A DNA stretch of 64,000 bases from Bradyrhizobium archetypum (GCF_013114835.1 NZ_JAAVLW010000003.1:1-64000), one strand, 5' to 3'. Shown: positions 41,113-50,421, numbered from the stretch's first letter. A program made the numbers and translations. Notes: a model not told the origin generated them from the letters alone.

Positions 41113-42354
41113 TTATCCACCGCGTTTGGCGGCTTCCTTCTGCAAATCGGGCGCGTTCGCCGTGGCGATCGGGACGCGGCCGGGTCCAGTCTCCGAGAGC
41201 GCAGCGGCGGCCTTCTCGTTGCCCAGGATCTTCGCCATCACGGCTTCGCCCGCCCGCTCGAACACGGCGCGGTTCTCGATCACGAACTTCTGTGACTTGC
41301 GCAGGCTGTCGATGTAGCCATTGATTTCCGGCACCACGTAGCGTGCCACCATGTCCCAGCTGCGGCGCGTGGCTTCGATATTCGCCCAGTCATGCGCGAA
41401 GCCGATGATGCTGCCGACGCCGCCCGACAGTTTCATCACGTTCTTGATCAGGTTGACGAGATCGTCGGGCGTTCCAATCGCGGAAGCGGCGCCATCGACG
41501 AAAGCCGTCTGATCGACGGCCTCGTCGGGCGATTTGAATGCAGTGACGCCGGGCCGCATCAAGGTGCCGACATTATATTCATTGTGCCAGCGCATCAGGC
41601 CCTCACGCGCTTCGCGCCGCGCCTGCTCGCGCGTCTCGGCGACGTGCCAGGAGAGCAGCACGCGCCAGTTGGCGCGGCTCACACTGGTGCCGGCGTTCTT
41701 CGCCGCATCCTCAGCGAACTCCCATTGCTGGGCGAGCGACATCAGGCCTTTCGTCGACATCGAGCCGAGCGAAATGATGCCGATCCCATATTTGCCGGCG
41801 AGCGTCATGCCCGACGGCGAGATCATGGACGCCACCACGCACGGCATTTCCTCCTGCAGCGGCAGGATCTGCAGCGCAGCGTCCTGCATCGTGAACCAGT
41901 CGCTCCTAGCGGTGACGCGCTCGCCCCTGAACAGCCGGCGGATGATCGCGAGCGCTTCGTCCTGACGGTCGCGCTGCGTCATCGGGTCGATGCCGAGCGT
42001 ATGCGCATCGGAGGCAAGCGCCCCTGGGCCGGAGCCGAAAATGGCGCGGCCGCCCGTCATCCAGTCGAGTTGCACCATGCGCTGCGCCACGTTGTAGGGG
42101 TGATGATAGGGCAGCGAGATCACGCCGGTACCGAGCTTGATGCGCTTGGTGCGCTCGCCGGCCGCCGCCAGAAACATTTCCGGGGAGGCGATCATTTCCC
42201 AGCCCGACGAATGGTGCTCGCCGCACCAGAACTCGTCGAAGCCGAGCGTGTCGATCTGCTCGACGAAATCCAGGTCGCGGCGGAACTGCAGCAGCGGATG
42301 CTCGCCGATCGGATGATGCGGGGCGAGAAAGGCTCCGAACTTCAGGCGTGCCAT
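41113..42354 (-). CDS. LLM-class flavin-dependent oxidoreductase (limonene-monooxygenase-like)
   Basis: A 413-aa luciferase-like enzyme. FGAFLAPHHPIGEHPLLQFR at the start, then GFDEFWCGEHHSSGWEMIAS, KLGTGVISLPYHHPYNVAQR and DWMTGGRAIFGSGPGALASD, fit the long LLM branch that includes limonene 1,2-monooxygenase and alkanal monooxygenases. Start at ATG 42354 with GGAGAG upstream; the frame open to 42552 is not needed. Upstream gene of a probable two-gene operon with the P450. The pair suggests oxidative breakdown of a hydrophobic compound such as a terpenoid; inference only. Confidence 0.9.
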   Translation of the reverse strand: MARLKFGAFLAPHHPIGEHPLLQFRRDLDFVEQIDTLGFDEFWCGEHHSSGWEMIASPEMFLAAAGERTKRIKLGTGVISLPYHHPYNVAQRMVQLDWMTGGRAIFGSGPGALASDAHTLGIDPMTQRDRQDEALAIIRRLFRGERVTARSDWFTMQDAALQILPLQEEMPCVVASMISPSGMTLAGKYGIGIISLGSMSTKGLMSLAQQWEFAEDAAKNAGTSVSRANWRVLLSWHVAETREQARREAREGLMRWHNEYNVGTLMRPGVTAFKSPDEAVDQTAFVDGAASAIGTPDDLVNLIKNVMKLSGGVGSIIGFAHDWANIEATRRSWDMVARYVVPEINGYIDSLRKSQKFVIENRAVFERAGEAVMAKILGNEKAAAALSETGPGRVPIATANAPDLQKEAAKRGG

Positions 42355-42553
42355 GGGTGGTTCTCTCCGGATTATTGTTCTTCTGCATTGCTTGGAATGA
42401 AACCTACGGGGTGGACCGGAGCAAGGCAATCCTCGTCGGCCTGCTGCCGGTGCATGGATGTCGCGCGGAGTTGGCTGGCTTGCCGCTGCCCGGAATGACG
42501 CGATGTTTCGCCGTCGATACGTCGCACCGCTAGCAGATGGCGATACCTTCATC

Positions 42554-42756
42554 GTGAACGTCGCGATCTACCTGATCGCCTATGCCACGCTGGTCGTTAC
42601 CGGCGGGCCGGCGTGGCCGCCATCGGCGCGGTGCTCTTCGCCATCAAGTCCGCGCACCCGGCGCGGTTGGCATTGCTTGCGGCCGCGGCGCTGTTTGCGT
42701 TATCGATCAGCGCCTGCGCCGTATTTCTGACATGGATGCATCGTGTCACGGGATGA
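42554..42756 (+). pseudogene. small two-helix membrane protein gene with apparent frameshift
   Basis: From GTG 42554 one frame reads VNVAIYLIAYATLVVTGGPA; from about 42605 a second frame continues RAGVAAIGAVLFAIKSAHPA and ends as a second hydrophobic helix at TGA 42754-42756. Joined, they make a plausible 67-aa protein with two membrane helices; the distance between start and stop is not a multiple of three. Either a one- or two-base indel has broken the gene, the sequence has an error near 42600-42610, or the similarity to a membrane protein is chance. Confidence 0.35.
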
Positions 42757-42878
42757 CACATTAACGTCATCAGACAAAATTTGATTGTGGGGAATGACAG
42801 TGCACGGCCTTTCTATTTTGCGGTGCAACAACTATCTGTGGGTAACGTGATTAGAAAGAATCGCTCCAGGAGTTGTCG

Positions 42879-44090
42879 TTGTCTCTCGCCAAGAATGTCG
42901 AATTCTTGCGCCACTTCCCGAAGCTGAACGGGTTCAATGGCCTGGGAATCTATGGCCGGAGCACTTTGCCCGGGGCCGGCAGTCCGCTCGTCGAAATCAG
43001 CGGATTTGGCACCAACCCCGGCGCGCTTCGGATGTTCGCCTATGTGCCGGATCCGTTGCCGCGCGCGTCGGCGCTTGTCGTCGTGCTGCACGGCTGCGGC
43101 CAGACCGCGGCCGGCTACGATTTCGGCACCGGCTGGTCAACGCTGGCCAGGCGCTATGGCTTTGCGCTGTTGATGCCCGAGCAGCAGGCGTCCAACAACG
43201 CCAACACCTGTTTCAACTGGTTCAATCCCGGTGACACCGCGCGCGGCCGCGGTGAAGCCGCTTCCATCCGCCAGATGGTTGCGCGGATGGTCGCCGATCA
43301 CAAGATCGATCCGCGCCGCATCTATGTGACCGGACTTTCCGCCGGTGGCGCGATGACATCGGTGATGCTGGCGACCTATCCGGACGTGTTCGCCGGCGGC
43401 GCCATCATCGCCGGTCTGCCTTACGGCATCGCCAGCAATGTCCGCGAGGCGCTCGGCGGCATGATGCAGTCGACGTCGCGTCCCGCCGGCAAGCTCGGCG
43501 ATCTCGTGCGCAAGGCCTCGAAGCACAGGGGACCGTGGCCGAAAGTGTCGGTGTGGCACGGCAGCGCCGACCGCACCGTCAACCCGGCCAACGCCAACGA
43601 GATCGTCAAGCAATGGCTCGACGTCCATGGTCTGCCGGCGGCGCCGATGTCCACCGGCGATGTCGACGGCTATCCGCGCGAGGTCTGGTGGAACGCCGAC
43701 GGCGAGACCGTCGTCGAATCCTACACCATCACCGACATGGCCCACGGCACGCCGCTGGGGCTCGCCGGCAACGACGAGCGCTATGGTGCGGAAGGCGCGT
43801 TCCTGATCGAGGCCGGAATTTCCTCGTCCTATCACATCGCGAGCTTTTTCGGCCTGACCGCGCGCGTCGCTCCGGCCAGCGAAGTGGTCAAGCCGGCGCC
43901 AACGCCGAAGGTCGTGCCATCGGCTGCGACCAAATCCCTGCAGTCATCCGATCTTGCCGCCAATCTCTGGTCCAGGACCCACAAGCCGGTTCGGCAGCCC
44001 AATCCTGCGCCGCGCGAACCGAAGCGTCGCGGCATCGATGTCGGCGCCGTCATCACCCGCGCGCTGACGGCTGCGGGATTGATGAAGTAA
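42879..44090 (+). CDS. PHB-depolymerase-family esterase (extracellular type fold) with TTG start
   Basis: A 403-aa alpha/beta hydrolase of the esterase-PHB depolymerase family. The lipase box is VTGLSAGGAMTS (Ser nucleophile), the oxyanion region is VVLHGCGQTAAGYD, and WHGSADRTVNPANA holds the catalytic Asp; the late ITDMAHGTPLG contributes the His. There is no signal peptide although relatives acting on polymer are exported. The C-terminal 65 residues are Pro/Lys-rich and end in GAVITRALTAAGLMK. No ATG lies at the N terminus; TTG 42879 gives MSLAKNVEFLRHFPKL, which fits the family, and CCAGGAG lies 6 bases upstream. Confidence 0.85.
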   Translation: MSLAKNVEFLRHFPKLNGFNGLGIYGRSTLPGAGSPLVEISGFGTNPGALRMFAYVPDPLPRASALVVVLHGCGQTAAGYDFGTGWSTLARRYGFALLMPEQQASNNANTCFNWFNPGDTARGRGEAASIRQMVARMVADHKIDPRRIYVTGLSAGGAMTSVMLATYPDVFAGGAIIAGLPYGIASNVREALGGMMQSTSRPAGKLGDLVRKASKHRGPWPKVSVWHGSADRTVNPANANEIVKQWLDVHGLPAAPMSTGDVDGYPREVWWNADGETVVESYTITDMAHGTPLGLAGNDERYGAEGAFLIEAGISSSYHIASFFGLTARVAPASEVVKPAPTPKVVPSAATKSLQSSDLAANLWSRTHKPVRQPNPAPREPKRRGIDVGAVITRALTAAGLMK

Positions 44091-44122
44091 CTCGGCATCG
44101 CAGCGAAGCGGATAAGTTCAGC

Positions 44123-44791
44123 TCACATCTCACCGGTGAGGAACGGATTGGTCAGGCGCTCCTGGCCGAGGCTGGAGCCTGCGCCATGGCCGCAGATGAA
44201 GCCGACATCGTCGCCGAGCGGCAATAGCTTGTCCTTGATCGAACTGATCAGCGTGGCGTGGCTGCCGCCGGGCAGGTCGGTGCGGCCGACGGAGCCGTTG
44301 AACAGCACGTCGCCGACATGGGCGAAGCGCAATTGCTTGTTGAAGAACACCACGCTGCCCGGCGAATGGCCGGGACAGTGCAGGATGTCGAACGTCAACT
44401 CGCCGATCGAGACCTGATCGCCTTCATCGAGCCAGCGGTCGGGCCCGAAGTTGCGAACCCCCGTCATGCCGAAACGCTCGCCGCTCGAGACGACATTGTC
44501 GAGCAGAAACTTGTCGGCGATATGCGGACCCTCGATCTTCACGCCCAGCGCATCGCGCAAATCGGCGGCGCCGCCGACATGGTCGATATGGCCATGCGTC
44601 AGCCAGATCTTCTCGACCGTGGCGCCGGCCTGCTTGATCGCTTCCAGAATCCTGGGAACGTCCCCACCGGGATCGATCACGACCGCCTTCTTGGACGGCT
44701 CGTGCCAGATGATGGTGCAGTTCTGCTCGAACGGCGTCACCGGCACGATCATCGCGCCGGCCTTTGCCTGGTTATCGGTTCGCTCGGTCAT
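44123..44791 (-). CDS. MBL-fold metallo-hydrolase (glyoxalase II-like)
   Basis: A 222-aa metallo-beta-lactamase-fold protein with THGHIDHVGG (HxHxDH), HCPGHSPGSVVF and GDVLFNGSVGRTDLPGG, the Asp that bridges both metals, and a final ICGHGAGS His. The set matches the YcbL/GloB-related group of hydroxyacylglutathione hydrolase-like enzymes. Start at ATG 44791 since family members begin a few residues before IVPVTPFEQNCTI; the longer frame to 44884 overlaps the neighbouring stop. It lies directly downstream of the GH13 gene on the same strand. Confidence 0.9.
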   Translation of the reverse strand: MTERTDNQAKAGAMIVPVTPFEQNCTIIWHEPSKKAVVIDPGGDVPRILEAIKQAGATVEKIWLTHGHIDHVGGAADLRDALGVKIEGPHIADKFLLDNVVSSGERFGMTGVRNFGPDRWLDEGDQVSIGELTFDILHCPGHSPGSVVFFNKQLRFAHVGDVLFNGSVGRTDLPGGSHATLISSIKDKLLPLGDDVGFICGHGAGSSLGQERLTNPFLTGEM

Positions 44792-44880
44792 GCCTGCAGA
44801 TTGCCGATTTTTGCCGTTCCGCCAAGCGGAGAATTTCGCATTTTGCGGGGAACAGGCCTGCAATGCGCCGCTCTCCGGGG

Positions 44881-46581
44881 TCACGCCGGCTGTGCAGCCT
44901 TGCCGGAAGTATCGCTATCGATGTCGCTGCGCTTGAGCAGGTAATCGAGACCGCCGATCCGATACCAGCGGTACCCGTATCCTTCGAGCAACAGCCTGTG
45001 CCTGCCGCGCTTGTTGGCGCGGCTGTGATCTTCGGACAATAGATTGACCAGGAGCTTTCCGGCGTCGCCGGGAAGTCCGACCGCAAAGGCGATCTCGCGC
45101 GGCCTCTCGTCGAGATTATGCACGAACAGCACAGAATTGTTGCGCCAGTCGTAGCGGATCACCAGCACGGCGGGATCGCGTGTCGCGATCACCCTGAAAT
45201 CGCCCCAGCCGACCTCAGGTACCTCCTTGCGCATCCGGACGATGCGTTCGGTCCAGTTCAGCATGGAATTGGGATCACGGCGCTGCTTTGCCGCGTTGAC
45301 GTGCTCATACCCGTACGGGCCCTTGTCGATCAGGGGCAGGCATGGGCGGTCGCCTTCGGTAAAGCCGGCATGCGGCTCGGTCGACCATTGCATCGGCGTA
45401 CGCGCGCAATTGCGTTCGGGCAGCTCGAGATTGTCGCCCATGCCGAGTTCGTCGCCGTAACGGATCACCGGCGTTCCCGGCAGCGTGCACATCAGGCTAT
45501 AGGCGAGTTCAAGCCGCCGGCGATCGCCCCCGAGCATCGGTGCCAGCCGGCGGCGGATGCCGCGGTCGTAAAGCTGCATGTCCTTGTCGGGACCGAACGC
45601 TTTGAACACGGCGTTGCGCTGCGCCTTGGTGAGCCGGCCGAGATCGAGCTCATCATGGTTGCGCAGGAACAGCCCCCATTGCGCGGTCGCGGGTCGTGGC
45701 TTCGTCGCCGCCAGCGATTTCGCCAGCGGTCTGGAATCGGCGGAGGCCAACGCGTAGAACAGATGCTGATTGACGTGGAAATTGAACATCATGTGCATGC
45801 GGTCGCCATCGCGGCCGAAATATTCCATGTCGGTCTTCGGCAGCACGTTGGCTTCCGCCAGGATGATCGCGTTGCCTTGTCGCCACTGCAGGAATTCGCG
45901 GAACGCGCGCAGCATGTCGTATTGCTCGACGGGCTTTCGGACGTTGGCGCCCTTGGTCGCGATGATGAATGGCACCGCGTCCATGCGAAAGCCGGACACG
46001 CCGAGCTGGATCCAGAACCCCATGATCTTGAGGATCTCGGCCTGCACATGCGGATTTGAAGTGTTGAGGTCAGGCTGGAAATCGTAGAAGCGGTGAAAGT
46101 ACCAGGCGCCGGCTTCCTTGTCGCGGCTCCAGGTCGATTTCTGCACCCCCGGAAACACCATGCCGGTGTTGGCATTGGCGGGGCGTTTGTCAGACCAGAC
46201 GTACCAGTCGCGATAGAACGAGTCCTTCGAGCGCCGCGCCTCGCGAAACCAGTGGTGCTGGTCCGAGGTATGGTTGACGACCAGATCGATGATGACGCGG
46301 AGACCGCGCTGCTTGCAGCCATGGGTGAATTCGACGAAGTCGCCCAGCGTGCCGTAACGCGGATCGACGCCGTAATAGTCAGTGATATCGTAGCCGTCAT
46401 CCCTGCCGGGCGACGGCTGAAACGGCATCAGCCAGATAGCGGTAATGCCGAGCCCGTGCAAATAGTCCAGGCGCCGCAACAGTCCCTTGAAATCGCCGAC
46501 CCCGTCGCCATTGGCATCCATATAAGTGCCGACAGACAAGCAATAGATCACGCCGTTCTTGTACCAGAGATCATCGATCAT
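44881..46581 (-). CDS. GH13 alpha-amylase-family enzyme, trehalose-synthase-like
   Basis: A 566-aa glycoside hydrolase of family 13. WYKNGVIYCLSVGTYMDANG, GITAIWLMPFQPSPGRDDGY, VVNHTSDQHHWF, GFRMDAVPF (nucleophile Asp), IILAEANVLP (general acid Glu) and LRNHDELDL (third Asp) match the TreS branch, which interconverts maltose and trehalose. It lacks the C-terminal maltokinase fusion, and no treY, treZ, glgE or kinase gene is adjacent, so it may act alone in maltose, sucrose or trehalose conversion, possibly in osmoprotection. The first gene on its strand, with the MBL gene following after 89 bp. Confidence 0.88.
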   Translation of the reverse strand: MIDDLWYKNGVIYCLSVGTYMDANGDGVGDFKGLLRRLDYLHGLGITAIWLMPFQPSPGRDDGYDITDYYGVDPRYGTLGDFVEFTHGCKQRGLRVIIDLVVNHTSDQHHWFREARRSKDSFYRDWYVWSDKRPANANTGMVFPGVQKSTWSRDKEAGAWYFHRFYDFQPDLNTSNPHVQAEILKIMGFWIQLGVSGFRMDAVPFIIATKGANVRKPVEQYDMLRAFREFLQWRQGNAIILAEANVLPKTDMEYFGRDGDRMHMMFNFHVNQHLFYALASADSRPLAKSLAATKPRPATAQWGLFLRNHDELDLGRLTKAQRNAVFKAFGPDKDMQLYDRGIRRRLAPMLGGDRRRLELAYSLMCTLPGTPVIRYGDELGMGDNLELPERNCARTPMQWSTEPHAGFTEGDRPCLPLIDKGPYGYEHVNAAKQRRDPNSMLNWTERIVRMRKEVPEVGWGDFRVIATRDPAVLVIRYDWRNNSVLFVHNLDERPREIAFAVGLPGDAGKLLVNLLSEDHSRANKRGRHRLLLEGYGYRWYRIGGLDYLLKRSDIDSDTSGKAAQPA

Positions 46582-46668
46582 GCGAGCGCCGTCCTCATCG
46601 GTCCGCTTCGCGATGCCTCAGCGGCCACGGGATAAGCGGTGAGGGGCTTGCAGGTTCCGCGATTGCGG

Positions 46669-46697
46669 TGTCGTCCCGGCGAACGCCGGGACCCACA
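46669..46697. repeat. short palindromic repeat (GTCCCGGCGAACGCCGGGAC)
   Basis: A 7-bp GC-rich stem with CGAAC-type loop, a common intergenic unit. The rest of 46582-46908 holds no clear gene. Confidence 0.6.
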
Positions 46698-46908
46698 ACT
46701 ACGGGCTTTTGTTATTGCGAAAGCTGTTGCTCCAGCCGGCTACAACAATGGAGTGCGGTGCTTATCCATCAACACAGGGTCGAATCTATGCTTTGACCTA
46801 TTCATTCCCGCAACGTTGTTAACGCGCGTTTTGCAATGGAGGTGAGCCGGTGTGTGATCCGCGCGGCTTCATGATAGGCTTGTCTGTCGTTCGGAACTTG
46901 GGGTTTCT

Positions 46909-47724
46909 ATGAGTCAGGGTTCTGCATCGCCGCTGGTCGGGCCGCGCACAACCGCCCGCGCCTTCTTTGTCAGCGAACGCCTGAATACGTCGGGCCTTGA
47001 GCGCGGCGACGTCCTTGCCACCACACCGCTTGCATTTCGTGTCAATACGAATGGCGTCGCGGTTCTCTTCCGCTATGGGGTGGTGGTCCTGATCGGGCTG
47101 AATGCGCTGGAAGAGGAGGAATTCCTTCGCGGCCTCGACAAGCGCATGACCGGAAAGTTTGCACGGCGGGACGAGGAAATCGCAATCATCGAGCTTGCCC
47201 AGGAGAGGGAGGACCAGATTCCACCCGGCGGGCCGATCTGCCTGCAGAGCCTTTCGCCCGAGCGGCTGATCCTGATCGGCGAGGCGCTGGCGAAGAGTGT
47301 TGTTCTGGCTCGGCACGAACGCGAGGTGGCCAGCGTCTTTGACACGACTGAACCGTTCGCGCGGGAACTGGCGCAGAGCGGGCGTATGCGCGGCGGTCGT
47401 CGCTCGATCCTGCGAAATATTGGCAGCGCGCTTCTGGTGCGGCACCGGGTGTCGGGACCGGTCGAGGTGGAAGAGAAACCCGACGTGCTCTGGGACAAGC
47501 CGCACCTGGAGCGGCTGTATGCCCGGCTGGAAGACGAGTACGAACTGAAGGAGCGCGCGGAATCGCTGAACCGCAAGCTTGCTGTGATTGCCGAGAGCGC
47601 GCAGGTGTTGACCGATATCATCGACACGCGTCGCTCGCTGCGGCTCGAAGTGATTATCGTGCTGCTGATCCTGTTCGAGGTGATGATTACGATCTACCAG
47701 CTCGCGATGAGCCGGCACCCGTGA
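46909..47724 (+). CDS. RMD1/DUF155-family membrane protein
   Basis: A 271-aa protein. The RTTARAFFVSERLNTSGLER start, NGVAVLFRYGVVVLIGLNAL and the C-terminal RLEVIIVLLILFEVMITIYQ hydrophobic helix match the RMD1 (required for meiotic nuclear division 1 homologue, DUF155) family. A coiled-coil-like stretch (RLYARLEDEYELKERAESLN) precedes the membrane anchor. In eukaryotes relatives are mitochondrial-membrane proteins involved in translation or respiratory-chain upkeep; the bacterial role is unknown. Upstream 46850-46908 probably holds its promoter. Stands alone. Confidence 0.87.
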   Translation: MSQGSASPLVGPRTTARAFFVSERLNTSGLERGDVLATTPLAFRVNTNGVAVLFRYGVVVLIGLNALEEEEFLRGLDKRMTGKFARRDEEIAIIELAQEREDQIPPGGPICLQSLSPERLILIGEALAKSVVLARHEREVASVFDTTEPFARELAQSGRMRGGRRSILRNIGSALLVRHRVSGPVEVEEKPDVLWDKPHLERLYARLEDEYELKERAESLNRKLAVIAESAQVLTDIIDTRRSLRLEVIIVLLILFEVMITIYQLAMSRHP

Positions 47725-47747
47725 TCTGGGCGGGGATGGTAGCGGGA

Positions 47748-47830
47748 CCGTCATTCCGGGGCGGCTCGCAGAGCCGCACCCGGAATCTCGAGATTCCGGG
47801 TTCGATGCTTCGCATCGCCCCGGAATGACG
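47748..47830. repeat. intergenic palindromic repeat (GTCATTCCGG type)
   Basis: CCGTCATTCCGGGGC at left, CCCCGGAATGACG at right, with GAATCTCGAGATTC inside. It lies 24 bp after the RMD1 gene and close to the next convergent gene, and may end both transcripts. Confidence 0.75.
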
Positions 47831-47840
47831 ATTGACTACT

Positions 47841-48059
47841 TCACCGCTTGATTTGCGCCTTCAGCGTATCCTCGACGACGCGGTCGAATGACGACGTCTT
47901 GGGTCTGGCCTTGGCGCGCTGGTCGGCAACGTATTTGTCGCGCTTGGCGACCAGTGCCGCGAGCTTCTCGTTGAGCGCCTCCAGTGTTTTGTCCCTCGGA
48001 CCCAGGTTCCCGAGGCTTCGCGGTGCGCTGAAGTCGAAAACAGGGCGGGCCGGGGACAA
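47841..48059 (-). CDS. small charged hypothetical protein
   Basis: A 72-aa protein, read from TTG 48059 (MSPARPVFDFSAPRSLGNLG), with helical, charged ALNEKLAALVAKRDKYVADQ and a Lys-rich end. Codon usage is as strongly GC-biased as in neighbouring genes, which supports that it is real. No family recognised. The start is uncertain: no ATG is in frame nearby. It is divergent from mmcB with 66 bp between. Confidence 0.6.
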   Translation of the reverse strand: MSPARPVFDFSAPRSLGNLGPRDKTLEALNEKLAALVAKRDKYVADQRAKARPKTSSFDRVVEDTLKAQIKR

Positions 48060-48125
48060 ATTTACGGCCGCCTCGGCGAGTGGGCGCCTGTTGCAGGGTC
48101 CAAAATCGGTTATGGTTCGAGCGCC

Positions 48126-48611
48126 ATGGAATCACCCGCCCGTCAAATCAGCCTCGTGCCTGCACCGGATCGCCGCCAGTCGGAGACGGCGCTGGCCGTC
48201 GCGCGCGGCACCGCGCGGCTGTTGTGGTCGCTGGGCTTTTCCTGCATCAGCGAGCTGCCGCTGCCGTCGGGGCGGCGCGCCGACCTGGTGGCGCTGAACG
48301 AGCGCGGCGAAATCTGGATCGTCGAGATCAAGTCGTCGGTGGAAGATCTGCGCGCCGATCAGAAATGGCAGGATTACCGGATGCATTGCGACCGGCTGTT
48401 CTTCGCCTTCACGCAGGATTTGCCGTGCGAGATATTCCCTGAGGGTACCGGCCTGATCATCGCCGACGCCTACGGCGCCCATCTGCATTGCGAGGCGCCC
48501 GAACATCGGCTTCCAGCGGCCACGCGCAAATCGATGACCGTTCGTTTTGCGATGGCGGCTGCACAGCGGATCAACCGCTTGGTCGATCCGCAGGGGCATG
48601 CCGAGTTTTAG
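48126..48611 (+). CDS. mmcB: MmcB family DNA-repair putative endonuclease
   Basis: A 161-aa protein of the PD-(D/E)xK-like MmcB family, named for mitomycin-C sensitivity in Caulobacter. GRRADLVALNERGEIWIVEI then KSS gives the D...ExK catalytic pattern. The central DQKWQDYRMHCDRLFFAFTQ is also diagnostic, as is GTGLIIADAYGAHL. I looked for the alphaproteobacterial LexA box (GTTC-N7-GTTC) in the 66-bp upstream region and did not find one, so SOS control is not evident here. Start ATG 48126. Confidence 0.9.
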   Translation: MESPARQISLVPAPDRRQSETALAVARGTARLLWSLGFSCISELPLPSGRRADLVALNERGEIWIVEIKSSVEDLRADQKWQDYRMHCDRLFFAFTQDLPCEIFPEGTGLIIADAYGAHLHCEAPEHRLPAATRKSMTVRFAMAAAQRINRLVDPQGHAEF

Positions 48612-48699
48612 ACCGCGAAGCGCCGGATCAAATCCGCAGTTCGAGAGAGCATCTGCCAAATCAGCCGGCGAAACAGATGGGCCGGTTAATTAAAGCCGC

Positions 48700-50421
48700 C
48701 TACCGTTCGGCTCGATCCTCCCAGTCCTCCCACTCTACATCATGGACTTCCAGGTAGCCGGAAACGGCTGCGCCGACGGTTGGGAAAAAGCAGCTCTCGC
48801 CAAGCTGCGCCAACAATCCGAATTTCTTCAGCTTGTCCTTCACCGGATCCTTGAGTTCGGCAAAGCAAAGCTCAATTGCCTGTGCGTGCAACGCCTCGTC
48901 CAATTCAGCGAGCGTATCGCCGGCAGTGACATCCACGTTCGTGACCGGCTCCGCCGCGACGACCAGCCAGCGTACGGGTGTCGGCGATTTCGCCACTGCG
49001 TCCAGCGCGCGTTCCTTGAAAGATTCAGCGTTGGCGAAGAATAGGGGCGCATCCCACCGGAAGAGGACCAGTCCGGGAATCTGGCGTGCATCTGGATATC
49101 TCGTGATGTCGTGGTAACCTTTCACACCATCGGCGCGGCCCAGCACGGCGGAGTGCGGACGCCATGCGTCCCATAGAAACTCGGCAATGGCGAGGGCGAT
49201 TGCCAGACCTATTCCTGGAATCACTCCGAGCACGGCGACGCCGACAAAGCAGACGATCGATAGCCAGAACTCCCACCGCTGAATTCGATAGATCCGCTGG
49301 AGGTCGGTAACCTCAATCAAGCTGATCGCGGCGGCGATGACGACAGCAGCCAATGCAGCATTGGGCAAATACTGAAGGAGATTGGGTGCCGCCAGCAGAA
49401 GAAAAGCGATAGCGAGCGCGCCAACGACGCAGGTCAACTGAGTGCGGGCGCCGGCAGCTTCGGCAATAGGCGTCCGCGAACCGCTGCTGCTGATCGGGAA
49501 GCCTTGAAAAAGACCCGTTGCCAGATTGGCGGCGCCGAGCCCCACCATCTCCTGGTTGGGATCGACATGAGTGCCCAAGCGTGCGGCATAGGCCCGCGAA
49601 AGCACGCTCGTATCAGCAAAAGATACCATCGCGATCGCACAGCCGCCGATCAGCACCGGGACAATATCGGCGGAACCAATCCAGGGAACGGCGAAACCGG
49701 GCAGCCCCTGCGCAAGCGGACCCAGAACCGTCACGCTGTAGCGTGTCGCGAGGTCAAGTGCAGCAACGGTGGCCGTTGCTGCGACTACTGCAATCAGAAT
49801 GCCCGGCAGCCGCCTGTATTTCTGGAGCAGGAGAATAACCGTCAATGTGCCGAGCCCAATCCCGAAGGCAACCCAGTTGGTCTTGCCTTCCAGGATTGCA
49901 CCGGCGATCGCCCATAAGCTCCGCAAAGATCCTTCGCTCTCAATCGAGAAGCCGAACAGCTTCGGTAGCTGGCTGATCAATACGGTCAATGCAATTCCAT
50001 TCATGTAGCCGTAGCGGATCGGCTTGGAAAGAAGCTCGGTCAGGAAGCCAAGGCGCGCGATACCCGCCAGAATGCATACCGTCCCGGAGACGATTGCCAT
50101 CATGGCGGCCAAGGTTGCAGCGCGGATGGGATCGCCGCCCGACAAGGGAACGACAACGCCAAGGATGATGGCTGCAAGAGCCGAGTCTGGTCCCAGGACG
50201 AGGATGCGGCTTGGGCCGAATAACGCGTAGGCAAACAGCGGTACGATCGTTGCGTACAAACCGTAGATGCCGGGCAGGCCCGAGGCCTCCGCGTAGGCAA
50301 TGCCAACCGGGACCAGCATGGCCGACAGCACGAGCCCGGCGAGGATATCGTGCCTGAGCCACGCCGTTTCATATCGAAGGAGGGTGGCGAGACCTGGCAG
50401 CCAGCGTATCCAATGCTTCAT
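48700..50421 (-). CDS. SulP-family inorganic anion transporter with STAS domain
   Basis: A 573-aa transporter. The first 430 residues form 10-14 membrane segments with SulP motifs (DILAGLVLSAMLVPVGIAYA, EASGLPGIYGLYATIVP, FGPSRILVLGPDSALA). The C-terminal STAS domain (about 455-560, IPGLVLFRWDAPLFFANAES, then VVAAEPVTNVDVTAGDTL) is regulatory; the usual phospho-acceptor Ser/Thr region reads NVDVTAGDTL. Substrate in bacteria may be sulfate, bicarbonate or dicarboxylate. It is on the same strand as regR but separated by a palindromic repeat. Confidence 0.92.
   Translation of the reverse strand: MKHWIRWLPGLATLLRYETAWLRHDILAGLVLSAMLVPVGIAYAEASGLPGIYGLYATIVPLFAYALFGPSRILVLGPDSALAAIILGVVVPLSGGDPIRAATLAAMMAIVSGTVCILAGIARLGFLTELLSKPIRYGYMNGIALTVLISQLPKLFGFSIESEGSLRSLWAIAGAILEGKTNWVAFGIGLGTLTVILLLQKYRRLPGILIAVVAATATVAALDLATRYSVTVLGPLAQGLPGFAVPWIGSADIVPVLIGGCAIAMVSFADTSVLSRAYAARLGTHVDPNQEMVGLGAANLATGLFQGFPISSSGSRTPIAEAAGARTQLTCVVGALAIAFLLLAAPNLLQYLPNAALAAVVIAAAISLIEVTDLQRIYRIQRWEFWLSIVCFVGVAVLGVIPGIGLAIALAIAEFLWDAWRPHSAVLGRADGVKGYHDITRYPDARQIPGLVLFRWDAPLFFANAESFKERALDAVAKSPTPVRWLVVAAEPVTNVDVTAGDTLAELDEALHAQAIELCFAELKDPVKDKLKKFGLLAQLGESCFFPTVGAAVSGYLEVHDVEWEDWEDRAER

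Noticed and set aside
48060..48125. LexA box upstream of mmcB
   Set aside because: No GTTC-N7-GTTC or close variant could be found in the 66-bp gap.
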